DNA of 64,000 bases from Leptotrichia sp. oral taxon 223 (GCF_013394795.1 NZ_JABXYU010000001.1:1240001-1304000), one strand, 5' to 3'. Counted from the stretch's first letter, positions 44,293 through 53,895 are shown. Notes: generated from the letters alone by a model not told the origin. Made by a program: numbers and translations.

Positions 44293-45768
44293 CTATTTTT
44301 TATAAATTCCGTCCAATACTTTTCTTATGATACTTTCTATATCACTCTCACTAATTTGTGAACTGCTTCCAGTATTCAGTCCACACTTGTCTGTACAGTT
44401 GCCTTCATTTTTCAATGCTTCCAGTTCCTTTGTCCCGTAAGCCACCCTTCTAATATTTATAAGATTTAAAGGCCCTATATTGTCAGAAGTTGCACTTCCT
44501 CCAACTGTTCCGCATCCTAATGTGAATGCAGGTATAAGGTTAGTTGTAGCTCCAACTCCTCCAAGTGCCGCAGGTGTGTTTACAAGCAGTCTTGAAACCG
44601 GTTTTTTCAAAGAAAATTCCCTTATGATATTTTCGTTGTTTGTGTGCATTGACATTGTATGTCCGATTCCTTCATTTTGGAGGATTTCTATGCATTTTTC
44701 ACACGCTTTTTCCCAAGTTTCCTCTATGAAAAATCCCAATACTGGACATAATTTTTCCCTTGAATAAGGATTTAAGTGTGAAACTTCCGTTTCTTCTGAA
44801 ATTAGAACTTTTGTAGTTACAGGAACTGTTATTCCCGCCATTGCAGCTATATACAAAGCTGTTTTTCCTACTATTTTCGGATTCATTGTATTGTTGGCCC
44901 TCATAAGGATTTTTCCAACTTTTTCCCTTTCGTCCTTGTTCAAGAAATATGCACCTTGCCGCTTCAATTCGTCCACAACCTGATGTTTTATTACTTCTTC
45001 CGTAACAATTGACTGCTCTGATGCGCAAATTACTCCGTTGTCGAAAGTTTTACTGTCTATTATTCTCTTAACCGCCTTTCTGATGTCTGCGCTTCTTTCA
45101 ATGAATGAAGGCCCGTTTCCCGGTCCTACTCCTATCGCAGGTGTTCCAGAGCTGTAAGCGGCTCTTACCATCGCTTCCCCGCCTGTCGCAAGAATCAATG
45201 AAGTTTTCTTGTGCTTCATAAGTTCCTGCGTTGCTTGCAATGTAGGCGTCTTTATAACTCCGATTAATCCTTTTGGAGCCCCTTTTCTTTCAGCAGCTCT
45301 TATTAGGTATTCAGCAGTTTTTATTATGCAGTTCTTCGCATTCGGGTGAGGACTTACGATTACCGCATTTCCTGCCTTTAATGAAATCATTATTTTGTAT
45401 ATTGTTGTGGAAGTAGGGTTTGTTGAAGGGATTAACGCTGCGATTATTCCCATTGGAACCCCTATTTCTGTTATTCCCTTTTCCTTATCTTCACAAATTA
45501 TCCCTTTTGTTTTCAAATCCTTTATAGTTTCATACACGCCAGCTGAAGCCAGTCTATTTTTCAAAACTTTGTCTTCCCAGCGTCCAAACCCTGTTTCTTC
45601 ATTGGCCAGTTTTGCCAGTTCCACTTCATGTTTTTGGGCTTCTTCACATATTTCCCTTACTATTTCATCAATTTGAGCTTGCGAGAACTGACTGTATTCT
45701 TCAAATGCCCTGCTTGCATCATTTAATAAATCCCTTACTTCCTGTATTGATTGCAAATCTTTATCCAT
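44293..45768 (-). CDS. eutE: CoA-acylating acetaldehyde dehydrogenase EutE
   Basis: EutE oxidises acetaldehyde to acetyl-CoA with NAD. The 491-residue aldehyde-dehydrogenase-fold protein has the catalytic Cys in FDNGVICASEQSIV (about 260), the NAD loop PSTNPTSTTIYK and GVGPGNGPSFIE. The N-terminal helix (LQSIQEVRDLLNDASRAFEEY) is the usual shell-targeting signal. The C-terminus adds a second amphipathic helix (SDIESIIRKVLDGI) after a Cys-containing linker, which is unusual. The ATG at 45768 has AAAGGA six bases upstream. Confidence 0.95.
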   Translation of the reverse strand: MDKDLQSIQEVRDLLNDASRAFEEYSQFSQAQIDEIVREICEEAQKHEVELAKLANEETGFGRWEDKVLKNRLASAGVYETIKDLKTKGIICEDKEKGITEIGVPMGIIAALIPSTNPTSTTIYKIMISLKAGNAVIVSPHPNAKNCIIKTAEYLIRAAERKGAPKGLIGVIKTPTLQATQELMKHKKTSLILATGGEAMVRAAYSSGTPAIGVGPGNGPSFIERSADIRKAVKRIIDSKTFDNGVICASEQSIVTEEVIKHQVVDELKRQGAYFLNKDEREKVGKILMRANNTMNPKIVGKTALYIAAMAGITVPVTTKVLISEETEVSHLNPYSREKLCPVLGFFIEETWEKACEKCIEILQNEGIGHTMSMHTNNENIIREFSLKKPVSRLLVNTPAALGGVGATTNLIPAFTLGCGTVGGSATSDNIGPLNLINIRRVAYGTKELEALKNEGNCTDKCGLNTGSSSQISESDIESIIRKVLDGIYKK

Positions 45769-45819
45769 AGTCTGTCCTTTCTGCAAATAACCGCTGTTTA
45801 CTGGTTATTTTTAGTTCTC

Positions 45820-46116
45820 TTATTCAGCCTCAGCTATTCTTGGCTTAGGCAGTATGCCTTCAATTTCATTATGAGGACGTGGTATTACATGAATTGAAAT
45901 TAATTCTCCAACTCTTTCAGCAGCCGCAGCCCCTGCATCTGTCGCAGCCTTTACAGCCCCGACATCTCCTCTTACTAGCACTGTTACCAGTCCTCCACCA
46001 ACGTGTTCCTTTCCAATCAAAGTTACATTGGCAGCTTTCACCATCGCATCTGCAGCTTCTATTGCAGCTACAAGCCCTTTAGTTTCAATCATTCCTAACG
46101 CATTTAATGTTGCCAT
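45820..46116 (-). CDS. eutM: microcompartment hexamer shell protein EutM, copy 1
   Basis: The 98-residue BMC-H protein starts [20 protein letters not shown] and has the pore region KEHVGGG. Nearly identical over the first ~85 residues to the copies at 47708 and 48009, differing at the C-terminus ([17 protein letters not shown]). Major facet protein of the ethanolamine compartment. Located between eutE and the EutK-like gene, so it may be expressed separately from the two leading copies. Confidence 0.95.
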   Translation of the reverse strand: MATLNALGMIETKGLVAAIEAADAMVKAANVTLIGKEHVGGGLVTVLVRGDVGAVKAATDAGAAAAERVGELISIHVIPRPHNEIEGILPKPRIAEAE

Positions 46117-46118
46117 CG

Positions 46119-46877
46119 TTATTCCTCCTTATTATTTCTTACTAAAATTTCTATCAATTTTTTCTTAGGCATCGTCTTTATTTGATTCCATGTGTAGCCA
46201 ATTTTAAGGTTGTTGACCTTTGTCTTTAAATCCACTACTTTCATGTCCTGATACTGTTTTTTTACCTTTTTTGTTTCCTCATCTTTTTTTTTTAAAGTTT
46301 CTGTTATTGAAACTTCTTCATTTTCCTGAATAATATTATTTTGGTTCCCTGTTTCTGCATTTTCCGTTATTTCCTGAACTGATTCTTCTATTATTCCTTC
46401 TGTTTCCGTTTCTGCAATATCTTCAGGCTGCTCTTTGATAAATTGGTTTTCATTTTCATTTTCAATATCTGCATTTTCATTTACTGCCTGCTCAATCACT
46501 TCTTCTGTCATTATTTGCACTTCAGTTTTTTCATTATCATTGTCCGATTTTTCAATAATGTCTTCATCGTTTTGCACATCGGCAGTTTTTTCATCAGATT
46601 TTTTTCCAATGTCACTTATCAGAATTTTCTTTGTTTCAGAAGCCACTCTTGCAATAACGTTACTGCTCAGGAAATTTCCAAGCCTTCTGGCACTTTCACT
46701 TGCGGCATCCACAGCGGCATTTACAGCAGCCACATCTCCCGCTACTTCAATGGTCACAATTCCACCTTTTACATAGTAGCAGTTTGTAAGTGTTACATCA
46801 GCTGCCTTCAAGGCAGCATCTGCAGCTTCTATTGCAGTCACAAGCCCCCGTGTTTCCACATATCCGTACGAATCCAT
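46119..46877 (-). CDS. eutK: EutK-like BMC protein with long acidic linker and C-terminal binding domain
   Basis: The 252-residue protein has an N-terminal BMC-H domain (1-~90; [23 protein letters not shown]). A ~115-residue linker follows that is extremely rich in Glu, Asn and Thr, then a basic C-terminal domain (about 205-252; [35 protein letters not shown]). E. coli EutK has a BMC plus a short nucleic-acid-binding C-terminal domain; here the linker is far longer and disordered. Two bases after eutM1. Shell minor component, function of the tail inferred. Confidence 0.75.
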   Translation of the reverse strand: MDSYGYVETRGLVTAIEAADAALKAADVTLTNCYYVKGGIVTIEVAGDVAAVNAAVDAASESARRLGNFLSSNVIARVASETKKILISDIGKKSDEKTADVQNDEDIIEKSDNDNEKTEVQIMTEEVIEQAVNENADIENENENQFIKEQPEDIAETETEGIIEESVQEITENAETGNQNNIIQENEEVSITETLKKKDEETKKVKKQYQDMKVVDLKTKVNNLKIGYTWNQIKTMPKKKLIEILVRNNKEE

Positions 46878-46884
46878 CTATCTA

Positions 46885-47328
46885 TCACCTTCTAATCTGC
46901 TCGGAATCATCTTCCAAATATTTCACAAGTTCCTCAATCCCTTCATTCTCATAGGAACTTACAGCAAAAACTCGCTCAGCTCCTGCATTTTCCAATATTT
47001 CACGAGCCCTTTTCACATCTTTACCCAAATCAGTCTTAGTTACAATTCCGATTACAGGCTTTGTAAAAGCTGTTGAAAACCCTGGCGGAAACACATTATG
47101 CTCCTCGTCACACGCCTGCACCATCCCAATAACATCACAGTCATACGAGCTTACAATCAGCGCCTTGTAAAGCATCCTGTTTTCCATGTATTCGCCTGGA
47201 GTGTCAAGTATGTCATTGGAATATGTCAGCATCTGCGTTTTTTCATATTTTATGTCAAGTCCATGTATTCTCTGGGTTAATGTTGTTTTACCGCACATGG
47301 ATTTTCCTATCAAAAGTATCTTTTTCAA
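46885..47328 (-). CDS. eutP: EutP/PduV-family small GTPase-like protein
   Basis: The 147-residue protein has a P-loop (LIGKSMCGKTT) and G3/G4-type motifs (ILDTPGEY, VTKTDL). EutP homologues bind nucleotide, and in Salmonella EutP is reported to have acetate kinase activity; PduV is a shell-associated GTPase. The start is a TTG with GAGG upstream, almost overlapping eutS (two bases). No other start fits. Confidence 0.88.
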   Translation of the reverse strand: MKKILLIGKSMCGKTTLTQRIHGLDIKYEKTQMLTYSNDILDTPGEYMENRMLYKALIVSSYDCDVIGMVQACDEEHNVFPPGFSTAFTKPVIGIVTKTDLGKDVKRAREILENAGAERVFAVSSYENEGIEELVKYLEDDSEQIRR

Positions 47329-47330
47329 TT

Positions 47331-47681
47331 TTATGACCTCGTTATCTGAGTTATGCTAAATCTCAGGACATTTTCAAAATATGAAACCACCTCATTTACA
47401 GCGGCTTCTATACTTCCCACATCTCCGCTTATTACAACCGATCCTGTAAACCTGTCTACAAATCCTATTTCCACTTCGGCACTTTTCGTAGCCAGATCCG
47501 CCGCAATGATTGCTGCTTCTCCTGGAGTTATTGTGAGTATTCCTATTGCATTTGTCTTATTTTCAGAAAGTCCTATTTTTTTTGATAAATCTCTTTGCGG
47601 ATTTGCAATTATATGAGCCAGAGTCAACTGTCTGCCAGGTACGTATTCCTGAATCATTCTCTGTTTTTTTTCTTCTTCCAT
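47331..47681 (-). CDS. eutS: microcompartment shell protein EutS
   Basis: The 116-residue circularly permuted BMC protein has [25 protein letters not shown] near the N-terminus and [35 protein letters not shown]. EutS hexamers are bent by ~40 degrees and can seed shell edges. Third gene of the operon. Confidence 0.95.
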   Translation of the reverse strand: MEEEKKQRMIQEYVPGRQLTLAHIIANPQRDLSKKIGLSENKTNAIGILTITPGEAAIIAADLATKSAEVEIGFVDRFTGSVVISGDVGSIEAAVNEVVSYFENVLRFSITQITRS

Positions 47682-47707
47682 TTGACAAATCCTTTCTAAA
47701 ATTTATT

Positions 47708-47983
47708 TTATCTAGGCAAAATAGTTTCTACTTCCGCATGTGGACGTGGAATTACGTGAACTGAAATCAGTTCCCCAACTCTTTCAGCAGCCGCAGCTCC
47801 CGCATCTGTCGCAGCCTTTACAGCCCCAACATCTCCTCTTACAAGAACTGTTACAAGTCCTCCTCCTACATGCTCTTTCCCAATTAATGTCACATTTGCG
47901 GCTTTAACCATCGCATCTGCAGCTTCTATCGCAGCCACCAGCCCTTTTGTTTCTATCATTCCTAACGCATTTAATGTTGCCAT
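47708..47983 (-). CDS. eutM: microcompartment hexamer shell protein EutM, copy 2
   Basis: The 91-residue BMC-H protein, nearly identical to copies 1 and 3 and ending [10 protein letters not shown]. The ATG at 47983 has GGAGG at the right distance; a second ATG two codons upstream is too close to it. Near-identical at DNA level to copy 3 only 25 bases away, so a recent tandem duplication. Confidence 0.93.
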   Translation of the reverse strand: MATLNALGMIETKGLVAAIEAADAMVKAANVTLIGKEHVGGGLVTVLVRGDVGAVKAATDAGAAAAERVGELISVHVIPRPHAEVETILPR

Positions 47984-48008
47984 AGCCATTACCTCCTAAA
48001 ATTATTTA

Positions 48009-48293
48009 CTATTCTCTTCCTTTTGGCAAAATAGTTTCTACTTCCGCATGCGGACGTGGAATTACATGAATTGAAATCAGTTCCCCAACTCTTTCAGCAG
48101 CCGCAGCTCCCGCATCTGTCGCAGCCTTTACAGCCCCAACATCTCCTCTTACAAGAACTGTTACAAGTCCTCCTCCTACATGCTCTTTCCCAATTAATGT
48201 CACATTTGCAGCTTTAACCATTGCATCTGCAGCTTCTATCGCAGCCACTAGCCCTTTTGTTTCTATCATTCCTAATGCATTTAATGTTGCCAT
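48009..48293 (-). CDS. eutM: microcompartment hexamer shell protein EutM, copy 3
   Basis: The 94-residue BMC-H protein ends [11 protein letters not shown]. First gene of the operon, after the antiterminator leader. The ATG at 48293 has AGGAGG upstream; the longer frame into the leader is not supported. Confidence 0.93.
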   Translation of the reverse strand: MATLNALGMIETKGLVAAIEAADAMVKAANVTLIGKEHVGGGLVTVLVRGDVGAVKAATDAGAAAAERVGELISIHVIPRPHAEVETILPKGRE

Positions 48294-48411
48294 GTCTTTC
48301 CTCCTGAAATTATTTTTTTTATTCAATAAATAATTTAATCCCAAATTCACCTCCTCGCTTTATTAATTAATAAATTTATATATACAAATTATTAATCATT
48401 GAAAAATAAAA

Positions 48412-48450
48412 AAGGAACTAAAAAATTTAAATAATTTCTCAAGCTCCTTT
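48412..48450 (-). terminator. intrinsic terminator in the eut leader (ANTAR-controlled)
   Basis: On the minus strand AAGGAGCT pairs with AGTTCCTT (eight pairs, one wobble) and is followed by TTTTTTATTTTT. Its first arm is part of hairpin P2, so the two are mutually exclusive. Confidence 0.7.
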
Positions 48451-48543
48451 GCTCCAAAATATTATTGTTCTTTATATTTTTATTTTTATTTGTAATTTTA
48501 TACCGTTATTTCATAAATTCACATTACTCCGTTGTAATATGTG
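48442..48543 (-). promoter_or_regulatory. ANTAR (EutV) antiterminator: hairpins P1 and P2
   Basis: P1 (48543-48520 on the minus strand) is an ATTAC/GTAAT stem extended by CAC/GTG with hexaloop AACGGA. P2 (48455-48442) is AGC/GCT with hexaloop AAAGGA. Both loops have A at position 1 and G at position 4, the published EutV recognition rule. P2 shares bases with the terminator at 48412-48450. The linker of ~64 bases is longer than usual. Confidence 0.7.
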
Positions 48544-48584
48544 TGCAAACCTCTTATTATTGAACTAATGAATCAAATAATACT

Positions 48585-48650
48585 GAGGTTTAAGTAAAAT
48601 AATTATAGTTTTTAAATTCAATTTCAAAATGAAATTATTATAACTTCTAT
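48585..48650 (-). repeat. palindromic dispersed repeat P, diverged copy 8
   Basis: On the minus strand TTTTGAAATTGAATTTAAAA and ACTATAATTATTTTACTTAAA match the central part of the family. It lies in the leader between the eut promoter and P1. Confidence 0.4.
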
Positions 48651-48654
48651 TTTG

Positions 48655-48682
48655 AGTATACTATGATTTTTCATTTTGTCAA
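48655..48682 (-). promoter_or_regulatory. promoter of the eut operon
   Basis: On the minus strand TTGACA (48682-48677), 16 bases, TATACT (48660-48655). Predicted transcript start about 48648, giving a leader of ~355 bases that holds P1, P2 and the terminator. Confidence 0.6.
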
Positions 48683-48740
48683 TAGTTTTAAAAAAAAAAT
48701 TTAAAATTATATTTAAGTTTATATAATTTTAAAAAAAATT

Positions 48741-48830
48741 GAATGCGAAATAAAGGAAAATAACGATTGATTTCTCTTGCTTATATAAAAAGAAAAAACA
48801 TGAATTATAAAAAATATTTATTAACAATGA
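48741..48830. repeat. structured repeat H, fragment (end hairpin only)
   Basis: AAAGGAAAAT, loop AACGATTG, ATTTCTCTT, followed by AAGAAAAAACATGAATTATA and AATATTTATTAA. These match the end of copy B in order and orientation. The rest of the element is absent. Between here and 48999 I see only AT-rich sequence without a gene. Confidence 0.55.
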
Positions 48831-48993
48831 GCAGTTTTTCAAAATTTAAGTAAAAATCCCTTATATGGATACTTAAAAATTAGGTTTGATTTTTTTCATC
48901 AAGGCTGTCAAATTAATTATTATAGAATTTTATTTCTATTTTTTAAATGGAGTCTAGCCTAGGTGCAAGATTTGTGACAATGAGAATCCTGCG

Positions 48994-49040
48994 AAAAAAA
49001 AGACATAATCCTGATTTCACTCAGTAATTATGTCTTTTCT
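48994..49040 (-). terminator. intrinsic terminator of the yfcE-type gene
   Basis: AAAGACATAAT and ATTATGTCTTT pair over 11 bases and the minus strand continues with TTTTTTTT. Confidence 0.8.
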
Positions 49041-49072
49041 CTATTCCAAACTAAAGCCAGTAACGGTTCAAA

Positions 49073-49525
49073 TTATTTCAATGTTTTTTGTTCAAATTTT
49101 TTACCACCATAGTAAATTATGTATTTCTTATCTTGTAATGCCCCCGGATTTACAAATATTACTCCATTTTTTTCTGCCATAAATTCCTTATGTGTATGCC
49201 CAAAAACACAAATTTCAGCCTTTTCTAAATGCGCTTTTTTTTCTAATTCTTCAAGTGTAGTTTTTACGCTGTATAGATGCCCGTGTGTCAATAGTACCTT
49301 TTTTCCCATCAAATCAAATATTTTAGTTTCTCTAGACTCATAATCATCTATATCAGTATTTCCCTTTACAATAGCAAAAAGTACATCTCTGTAGACTAAC
49401 GACATATCAATTGCATCTGTGCTGTGATCTCCTGCAAAAATTACAATTTCTGGCTGCTCCAGATCCATTACTTGCTGAAAATAATCAAGCCTTCCGTGAC
49501 TATCGGAACAAATCAATACCTTCAT
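49073..49525 (-). CDS. YfcE/MJ0936-family metallophosphoesterase
   Basis: The 150-residue calcineurin-like phosphodiesterase has all metal-binding motifs in order: CSDSHGRLD, FAGDHSTD, VKGNTDID, LTHGHLYS and FGHTHKEF. Family members split phosphodiesters such as bis-p-nitrophenyl phosphate; natural substrate unknown. The ATG at 49525 has AGGAGA upstream, and the longer frame starts before it. Confidence 0.88.
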   Translation of the reverse strand: MKVLICSDSHGRLDYFQQVMDLEQPEIVIFAGDHSTDAIDMSLVYRDVLFAIVKGNTDIDDYESRETKIFDLMGKKVLLTHGHLYSVKTTLEELEKKAHLEKAEICVFGHTHKEFMAEKNGVIFVNPGALQDKKYIIYYGGKKFEQKTLK

Positions 49526-50402
49526 TAAATCTCCTCTCTCCATATTCCTTTTTGTTTATTTCTCCATTGAAAAAAACTTTTTACATACTTAAAATCAAAA
49601 TCAATCTTCAATAAATTTATTTTAAAATTAAAATTTAAATACATTAAATTCAGTCTTCAAAACTTATTTATTTTCAGTTCAATTTGAAAGAGTTTTTGGT
49701 ATATATTATCTTTTTAACAAAATATCTTAAACTCCAAATACACTTTAGTAAGTAATTTTATTTATCATTATAGCACACTTTTTAATTTATTCCTAATTTT
49801 CTATATTATATATAAGAAACAACATTTACGTTAATGCCAAATCTATTATAATCCAAAAAATTTTATAAAGTATATTATTTTTATTATAATTTTCTTTATT
49901 TTTAAGAATTTCTAAAAAGTCAAAATTACAATTACTGCAAAAAAATACTACTTTACGGTTATTTATGGGTATTTTGCTTGTGAAATATAGCATAATTATT
50001 CATATTAATTTTATAACTATTTTAAATTACGAATTATTTTGTTCTAAAAATGAAATTATTATAAGAAAATTTTTACCTAAAAAAAATTAATATTTTAAAA
50101 TATGTTTTTTTATTTTTTTCAAAACCCTTTTAAATAATTATTATTAAAAAAATAATTTTTGTTTAAAAATCAGATTTACCCAAACAGAAATTATATTTTT
50201 TATAAAAACTGTTTGAGCAAAATCTATTAAAATCAATTTATGACAGATAATTTAGAATCCAGTTTTAGCTTAAAATTTCTTAATTATAGCCGATTCCTTG
50301 AAAACTGGAGCAAAAATATGTAAAAAGCGATGGGATTGGCTATAGATAATCCTAACTTTCTGCTCTCGTTTTAAACTGGAACTGCTATAGTAAGGATTTA
50401 AA
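49526..50402. other. 877-bp AT-rich intergenic region
   Basis: No coding frame with support. The part up to 50230 is low-complexity A/T. A hairpin with a 12-base-pair arm (ATAGCCGATTCC ... GGGATTGGCTAT, 50287-50346, two G-T pairs) and a partial repeat P end (TTTTAAACTGGAACTGCTATAG, near 50373) lie in the last 150 bases, just downstream of the minus-strand stress-protein gene. Confidence 0.5.
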
Positions 50403-51164
50403 TTATACGATAAATATTGGCTTTTGAAGATTTTCCAATATTCTGACTCCTAGTTTGCCGGTAATTCTTTCCACCATTACTGTGTATCTCAAATCTCCCA
50501 TTAGAACCAGATCATAATTTTGGGCTTCATTCATAATTGTCTTGAATGTATCCCCCTTTTTATGAATAAGGTTGTAATTATCTCCAAATCTTTCAGCCAA
50601 GCTGTTTTCATCCTCTTCTTCAACATTTACACGCAATACGTCAACTTTTTGCTCACCAAATATATGGAAGAAAGTAAATAATGTTTTATTTGCATTGTAA
50701 GCGCCATCATCAAGCAGCATCAAATTATCTAACTTGAAATTTTCTGCATTTGGCAATATAATTAACGGTTTAAAGATACTTCTTAATATTTCCTTTAGTA
50801 CGGGAGTTACTTTGTCATTTTTCACAAGTACAAGCAAATCATATTTTTTTAGCTCTTCCAGTACAATTTCAGATGTTTCTCCGTCTTTTGTATAAAAGTT
50901 TGCAATATCAGAAGTCATTTTTTCCTTTAGTTTTTTTACAGTTTTTTCCTCCAGTTCCCTGTATTCCTTAAAGGCATAGTTTGCTCCGATATTTAGTCCC
51001 ATTCCTTCTATGCTTACAGGGAATACCTCATATTTCAGGACATCCTTGATGTAAATAACGTCAATATCAGCGTTATATTTTTGCTTAAAAATTTTCGCAA
51101 AATTAACCAATGGCTGGGCTTCATTTTCTGCCGTAACTAAAAATAATGCTTTTTTTTGTAACAT
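50403..51164 (-). CDS. universal-stress-protein-like tandem-domain protein
   Basis: About 253 residues. It starts LQKKALFLVTAENEAQPLVNFAKIFKQKYNADIDVIYIKDV and has a second similar half (LDNLMLLDDGAYNANKTLFTFFHIFGEQKVDVLRV...YDLVLMGDLR) with strand-helix order of the UspA fold. The ATP-binding G-2x-G-9x-G motif is not obvious. A role in stress response is inferred from fold only. It ends the gyrA-side cluster. Confidence 0.5.
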   Translation of the reverse strand: MLQKKALFLVTAENEAQPLVNFAKIFKQKYNADIDVIYIKDVLKYEVFPVSIEGMGLNIGANYAFKEYRELEEKTVKKLKEKMTSDIANFYTKDGETSEIVLEELKKYDLLVLVKNDKVTPVLKEILRSIFKPLIILPNAENFKLDNLMLLDDGAYNANKTLFTFFHIFGEQKVDVLRVNVEEEDENSLAERFGDNYNLIHKKGDTFKTIMNEAQNYDLVLMGDLRYTVMVERITGKLGVRILENLQKPIFIV

Positions 51165-51205
51165 TTTAACCACTTCCTTCTATATGATAGTTTTGTTATC
51201 TTAAT

Positions 51206-53770
51206 TTATTGTTTATCTTCGTCCAATCCAGGCTCTTCCGTAATTTTTACCACCGAAGCAATTTTTTCATTATTTCTGACTTTCATTATTCGCACACCAT
51301 ATGCCGAACGCCCTATTACTGATACGTTATTGACGCTCGTTCTGATTAATGTACCTTCTGATGTAATAAGCATAATTTCATCATTTTCCTTGACAATTTT
51401 TACATCCACGATTTTTCCAGTTTTATCATTAAGTTTTGCATTGATAATTCCCTTTCCGCCTCGAGATGTCAGTCTGTATTCTAATAACTTAGTACGTTTT
51501 CCATATCCTTCCTCAGTAATTGTAAGGATTCTTACTTCGGCGTCATCCATTTCTGAATTAATGATTGCCGCACCTACAATTCTGTCCTTATCCCGAAGAG
51601 TTATTCCTCTCACTCCAGCAGCTCCAGTTCCCATGCTTCTTACGTCTTTTTCAGAAAATCTAATGGCAATGCCGTTTCTTGTAGCCGCAAAAATCTCATC
51701 TTCCCCACTTCCGCTTGTAAGCCCGATAAACATCACTTCATCATCTTCATTCAGCCTTATAGCTCTTTTTCCAGCTTTTTTGATATTGTCAAACAATGTC
51801 AGCTCAGATTTTTTCACAACTCCATTCCGTGTGACAAAGAATAGATTTTTATTTTTTTCAAATTCACGGACTTTTATTATTGTGCTAACTTTTTCATCAT
51901 CATCTAGATTTATGATATTTCCTATCAGTTTTCCACGTGCCTGTTTTCCAGTTTCAGGGATTTCGTACACTTTTATGCTGAATACTTTTCCTTTCGTTGT
52001 GAAAATAAGCAATGTGTCAAGAGTCTTTGCTATATACATGTCTTTTACGACATCGTCTTCTATTGTATTTGTAGCGTTTACTCCGATTCCTCCACGTTTT
52101 TGAGAACGGTAAGTATCAATTGCCATACGTTTTACATAACCCTTTTCTGTAAGTGTTACAACAACTTCCTCATCCTTAATCAAGTCTTCTATGCTGATTT
52201 CGGCTCTTGCATTTCTGATTTCAGTTCTACGTTCATCTCCAAAATCTTCTTTTAATTTAAGCGCTTCTTCTTTAATTATACCATATATTTTTGAATCATC
52301 GGACAAAATTCCAGTTAATTCTTCAATTAATAGCATAAGTTCATTATATTCCTGATTAATCTTATCTCTTTCAAGTCCAGTAAGCCTCTGCAATCTCATA
52401 TCCAGAATAGCTTTCGCCTGAATTTCCGAAAATCCAAATTTTGCAATTAATTCAACCCGTGCAACATTTACATCCTTTGAAGCACGTATAATTCTAATTA
52501 CTTCCTCAATGTTATCAAGTGCAATTTTGAATCCTTCCAAAATATGAGCTCTATTTTTAGCCTTTTTCAGCTCAAATTCAGTTCTTCTTGTAATTACTTC
52601 AAACCTATGTTCCAGATATTTCTGAAGAACCTGCTTTAAATTTAATACTCTCGGTGCATTATCCACAAGTGCAAGCATAATTACACCAAATGTATTTTGC
52701 AAATCGGTAAACTTGTAAAGACTGTTCAGAATTAATTCACTTTCTTCACCTTTTTTCAATTCAATTACAATTCTGATACCGTCCCTATCAGTTTCATCCC
52801 GCAAGTCTGATATTCCAGTAATTTTCTTCTGTCTTACTAAATCAGCAATTTTTTCAATAAGTCTGGCTTTATTTACCTGATACGGCAATTCTGTAACAAT
52901 AATCGACTCTTTTCCAGTTTTAGAAGCTTCAACTTCCACACGTCCTGCAACCCGCAGTTTTCCGCGTCCAGTCCTGTACGCATCATAAATTCCCTGTTTC
53001 CCATTAATTATACCGCCAGTTGGAAAATCCGGCCCTTTTACATAAGTAATCAGTTCATCAATCGAAATTTCAGGATTATCAATCAATGCAATAATTCCAT
53101 CAACTACTTCTCCTAAATTATGCGGCGGAATATTTGTAGCCATTCCGACTGCAATCCCATTTGCCCCATTTAGTAGCAAATTAGGCAGTTTTGCAGGCAA
53201 CACAACTGGCTCATCCAGACTTTCATCAAAGTTCTTTCTGTAGTCAATCGTATCTTTTCCAATATCTGCAAGCAGCTCCTCAGTAATTTTAGCCATTCTA
53301 GCTTCCGTATACCGCATTGCCGCCGCTTCATCCCCGTCAATCGAACCAAAGTTTCCATGTCCGTCAACAAGTTCATATCTCATATTAAAGTCCTGCGCCA
53401 TTCTAACCATTGCGCCATAAACTGAAGAATCCCCGTGTGGATGGTATTTCCCCAGTACATCCCCGACAATTCTTGCCGATTTCTTAAATGGAGTCTTATG
53501 GCTCATACCCATTTCACTCATGGAAAACAGAATTCTTCTATGCACGGGCTTTAATCCGTCACGCACATCAGGCAGCGCACGGCTCACAATTACACTCATC
53601 GAATAATCCAGATAAGCCGCCTTTATCTCATCCTCGATATAAACATTAGATTCATTCGACAAATCTGTAGCCTTAGGCAGCCCTTCTACAACTATCTCCC
53701 TATCATCATTCTCATCCATTTCCGTTATCTCTTCTTCTCTTTTATCGTCATCTCTGATATCGTCTGACAT
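51206..53770 (-). CDS. gyrA: DNA gyrase subunit A
   Basis: The 854-residue protein has a breakage-reunion domain with catalytic Tyr in [10 protein letters not shown] and the quinolone region [20 protein letters not shown]. The C-terminal beta-pinwheel carries the GyrA box QKRGGIG. The N-terminal ~35 residues are an acidic extension (Asp/Glu-rich) before the usual start. The residue matching E. coli Asp87 is Gly, which I believe is normal in fusobacteria. Together with GyrB it introduces negative supercoils. Confidence 0.97.
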   Translation of the reverse strand: MSDDIRDDDKREEEITEMDENDDREIVVEGLPKATDLSNESNVYIEDEIKAAYLDYSMSVIVSRALPDVRDGLKPVHRRILFSMSEMGMSHKTPFKKSARIVGDVLGKYHPHGDSSVYGAMVRMAQDFNMRYELVDGHGNFGSIDGDEAAAMRYTEARMAKITEELLADIGKDTIDYRKNFDESLDEPVVLPAKLPNLLLNGANGIAVGMATNIPPHNLGEVVDGIIALIDNPEISIDELITYVKGPDFPTGGIINGKQGIYDAYRTGRGKLRVAGRVEVEASKTGKESIIVTELPYQVNKARLIEKIADLVRQKKITGISDLRDETDRDGIRIVIELKKGEESELILNSLYKFTDLQNTFGVIMLALVDNAPRVLNLKQVLQKYLEHRFEVITRRTEFELKKAKNRAHILEGFKIALDNIEEVIRIIRASKDVNVARVELIAKFGFSEIQAKAILDMRLQRLTGLERDKINQEYNELMLLIEELTGILSDDSKIYGIIKEEALKLKEDFGDERRTEIRNARAEISIEDLIKDEEVVVTLTEKGYVKRMAIDTYRSQKRGGIGVNATNTIEDDVVKDMYIAKTLDTLLIFTTKGKVFSIKVYEIPETGKQARGKLIGNIINLDDDEKVSTIIKVREFEKNKNLFFVTRNGVVKKSELTLFDNIKKAGKRAIRLNEDDEVMFIGLTSGSGEDEIFAATRNGIAIRFSEKDVRSMGTGAAGVRGITLRDKDRIVGAAIINSEMDDAEVRILTITEEGYGKRTKLLEYRLTSRGGKGIINAKLNDKTGKIVDVKIVKENDEIMLITSEGTLIRTSVNNVSVIGRSAYGVRIMKVRNNEKIASVVKITEEPGLDEDKQ

Positions 53771-53895
53771 CCTGCACCTCTTTTCTTCTCTTTCTTTACA
53801 ACAAGTGAACTATTAATTAAGCTATTTCCTAAATTTTTATTACAAGTTATCTTAATTAGTAATTGTTTTTCCTTTTTTATATTAACTCTTTTAAC

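Noticed and set aside
48294-48993. CRISPR-like or tandem repeat array upstream of the eut operon
   Set aside because: Repeats there are the ANTAR hairpins and fragments of families H and P; no regular spacers.
50287-50346. Hairpin in the yfcE-gyrA side intergenic region as a small RNA gene
   Set aside because: No promoter or T run can be tied to it; kept only as a described structure.
51330-52103. 257-codon plus-strand frame inside gyrA
   Set aside because: Antisense shadow of gyrA with Ser/Phe/Ile-rich composition; no start signal.
53500-53560. Gly at the GyrA position matching E. coli Asp87, a quinolone-resistance site
   Set aside because: I recall that fusobacterial GyrA naturally carries Gly here; the neighbouring Ser is the susceptible residue. 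Not evidence of resistance.
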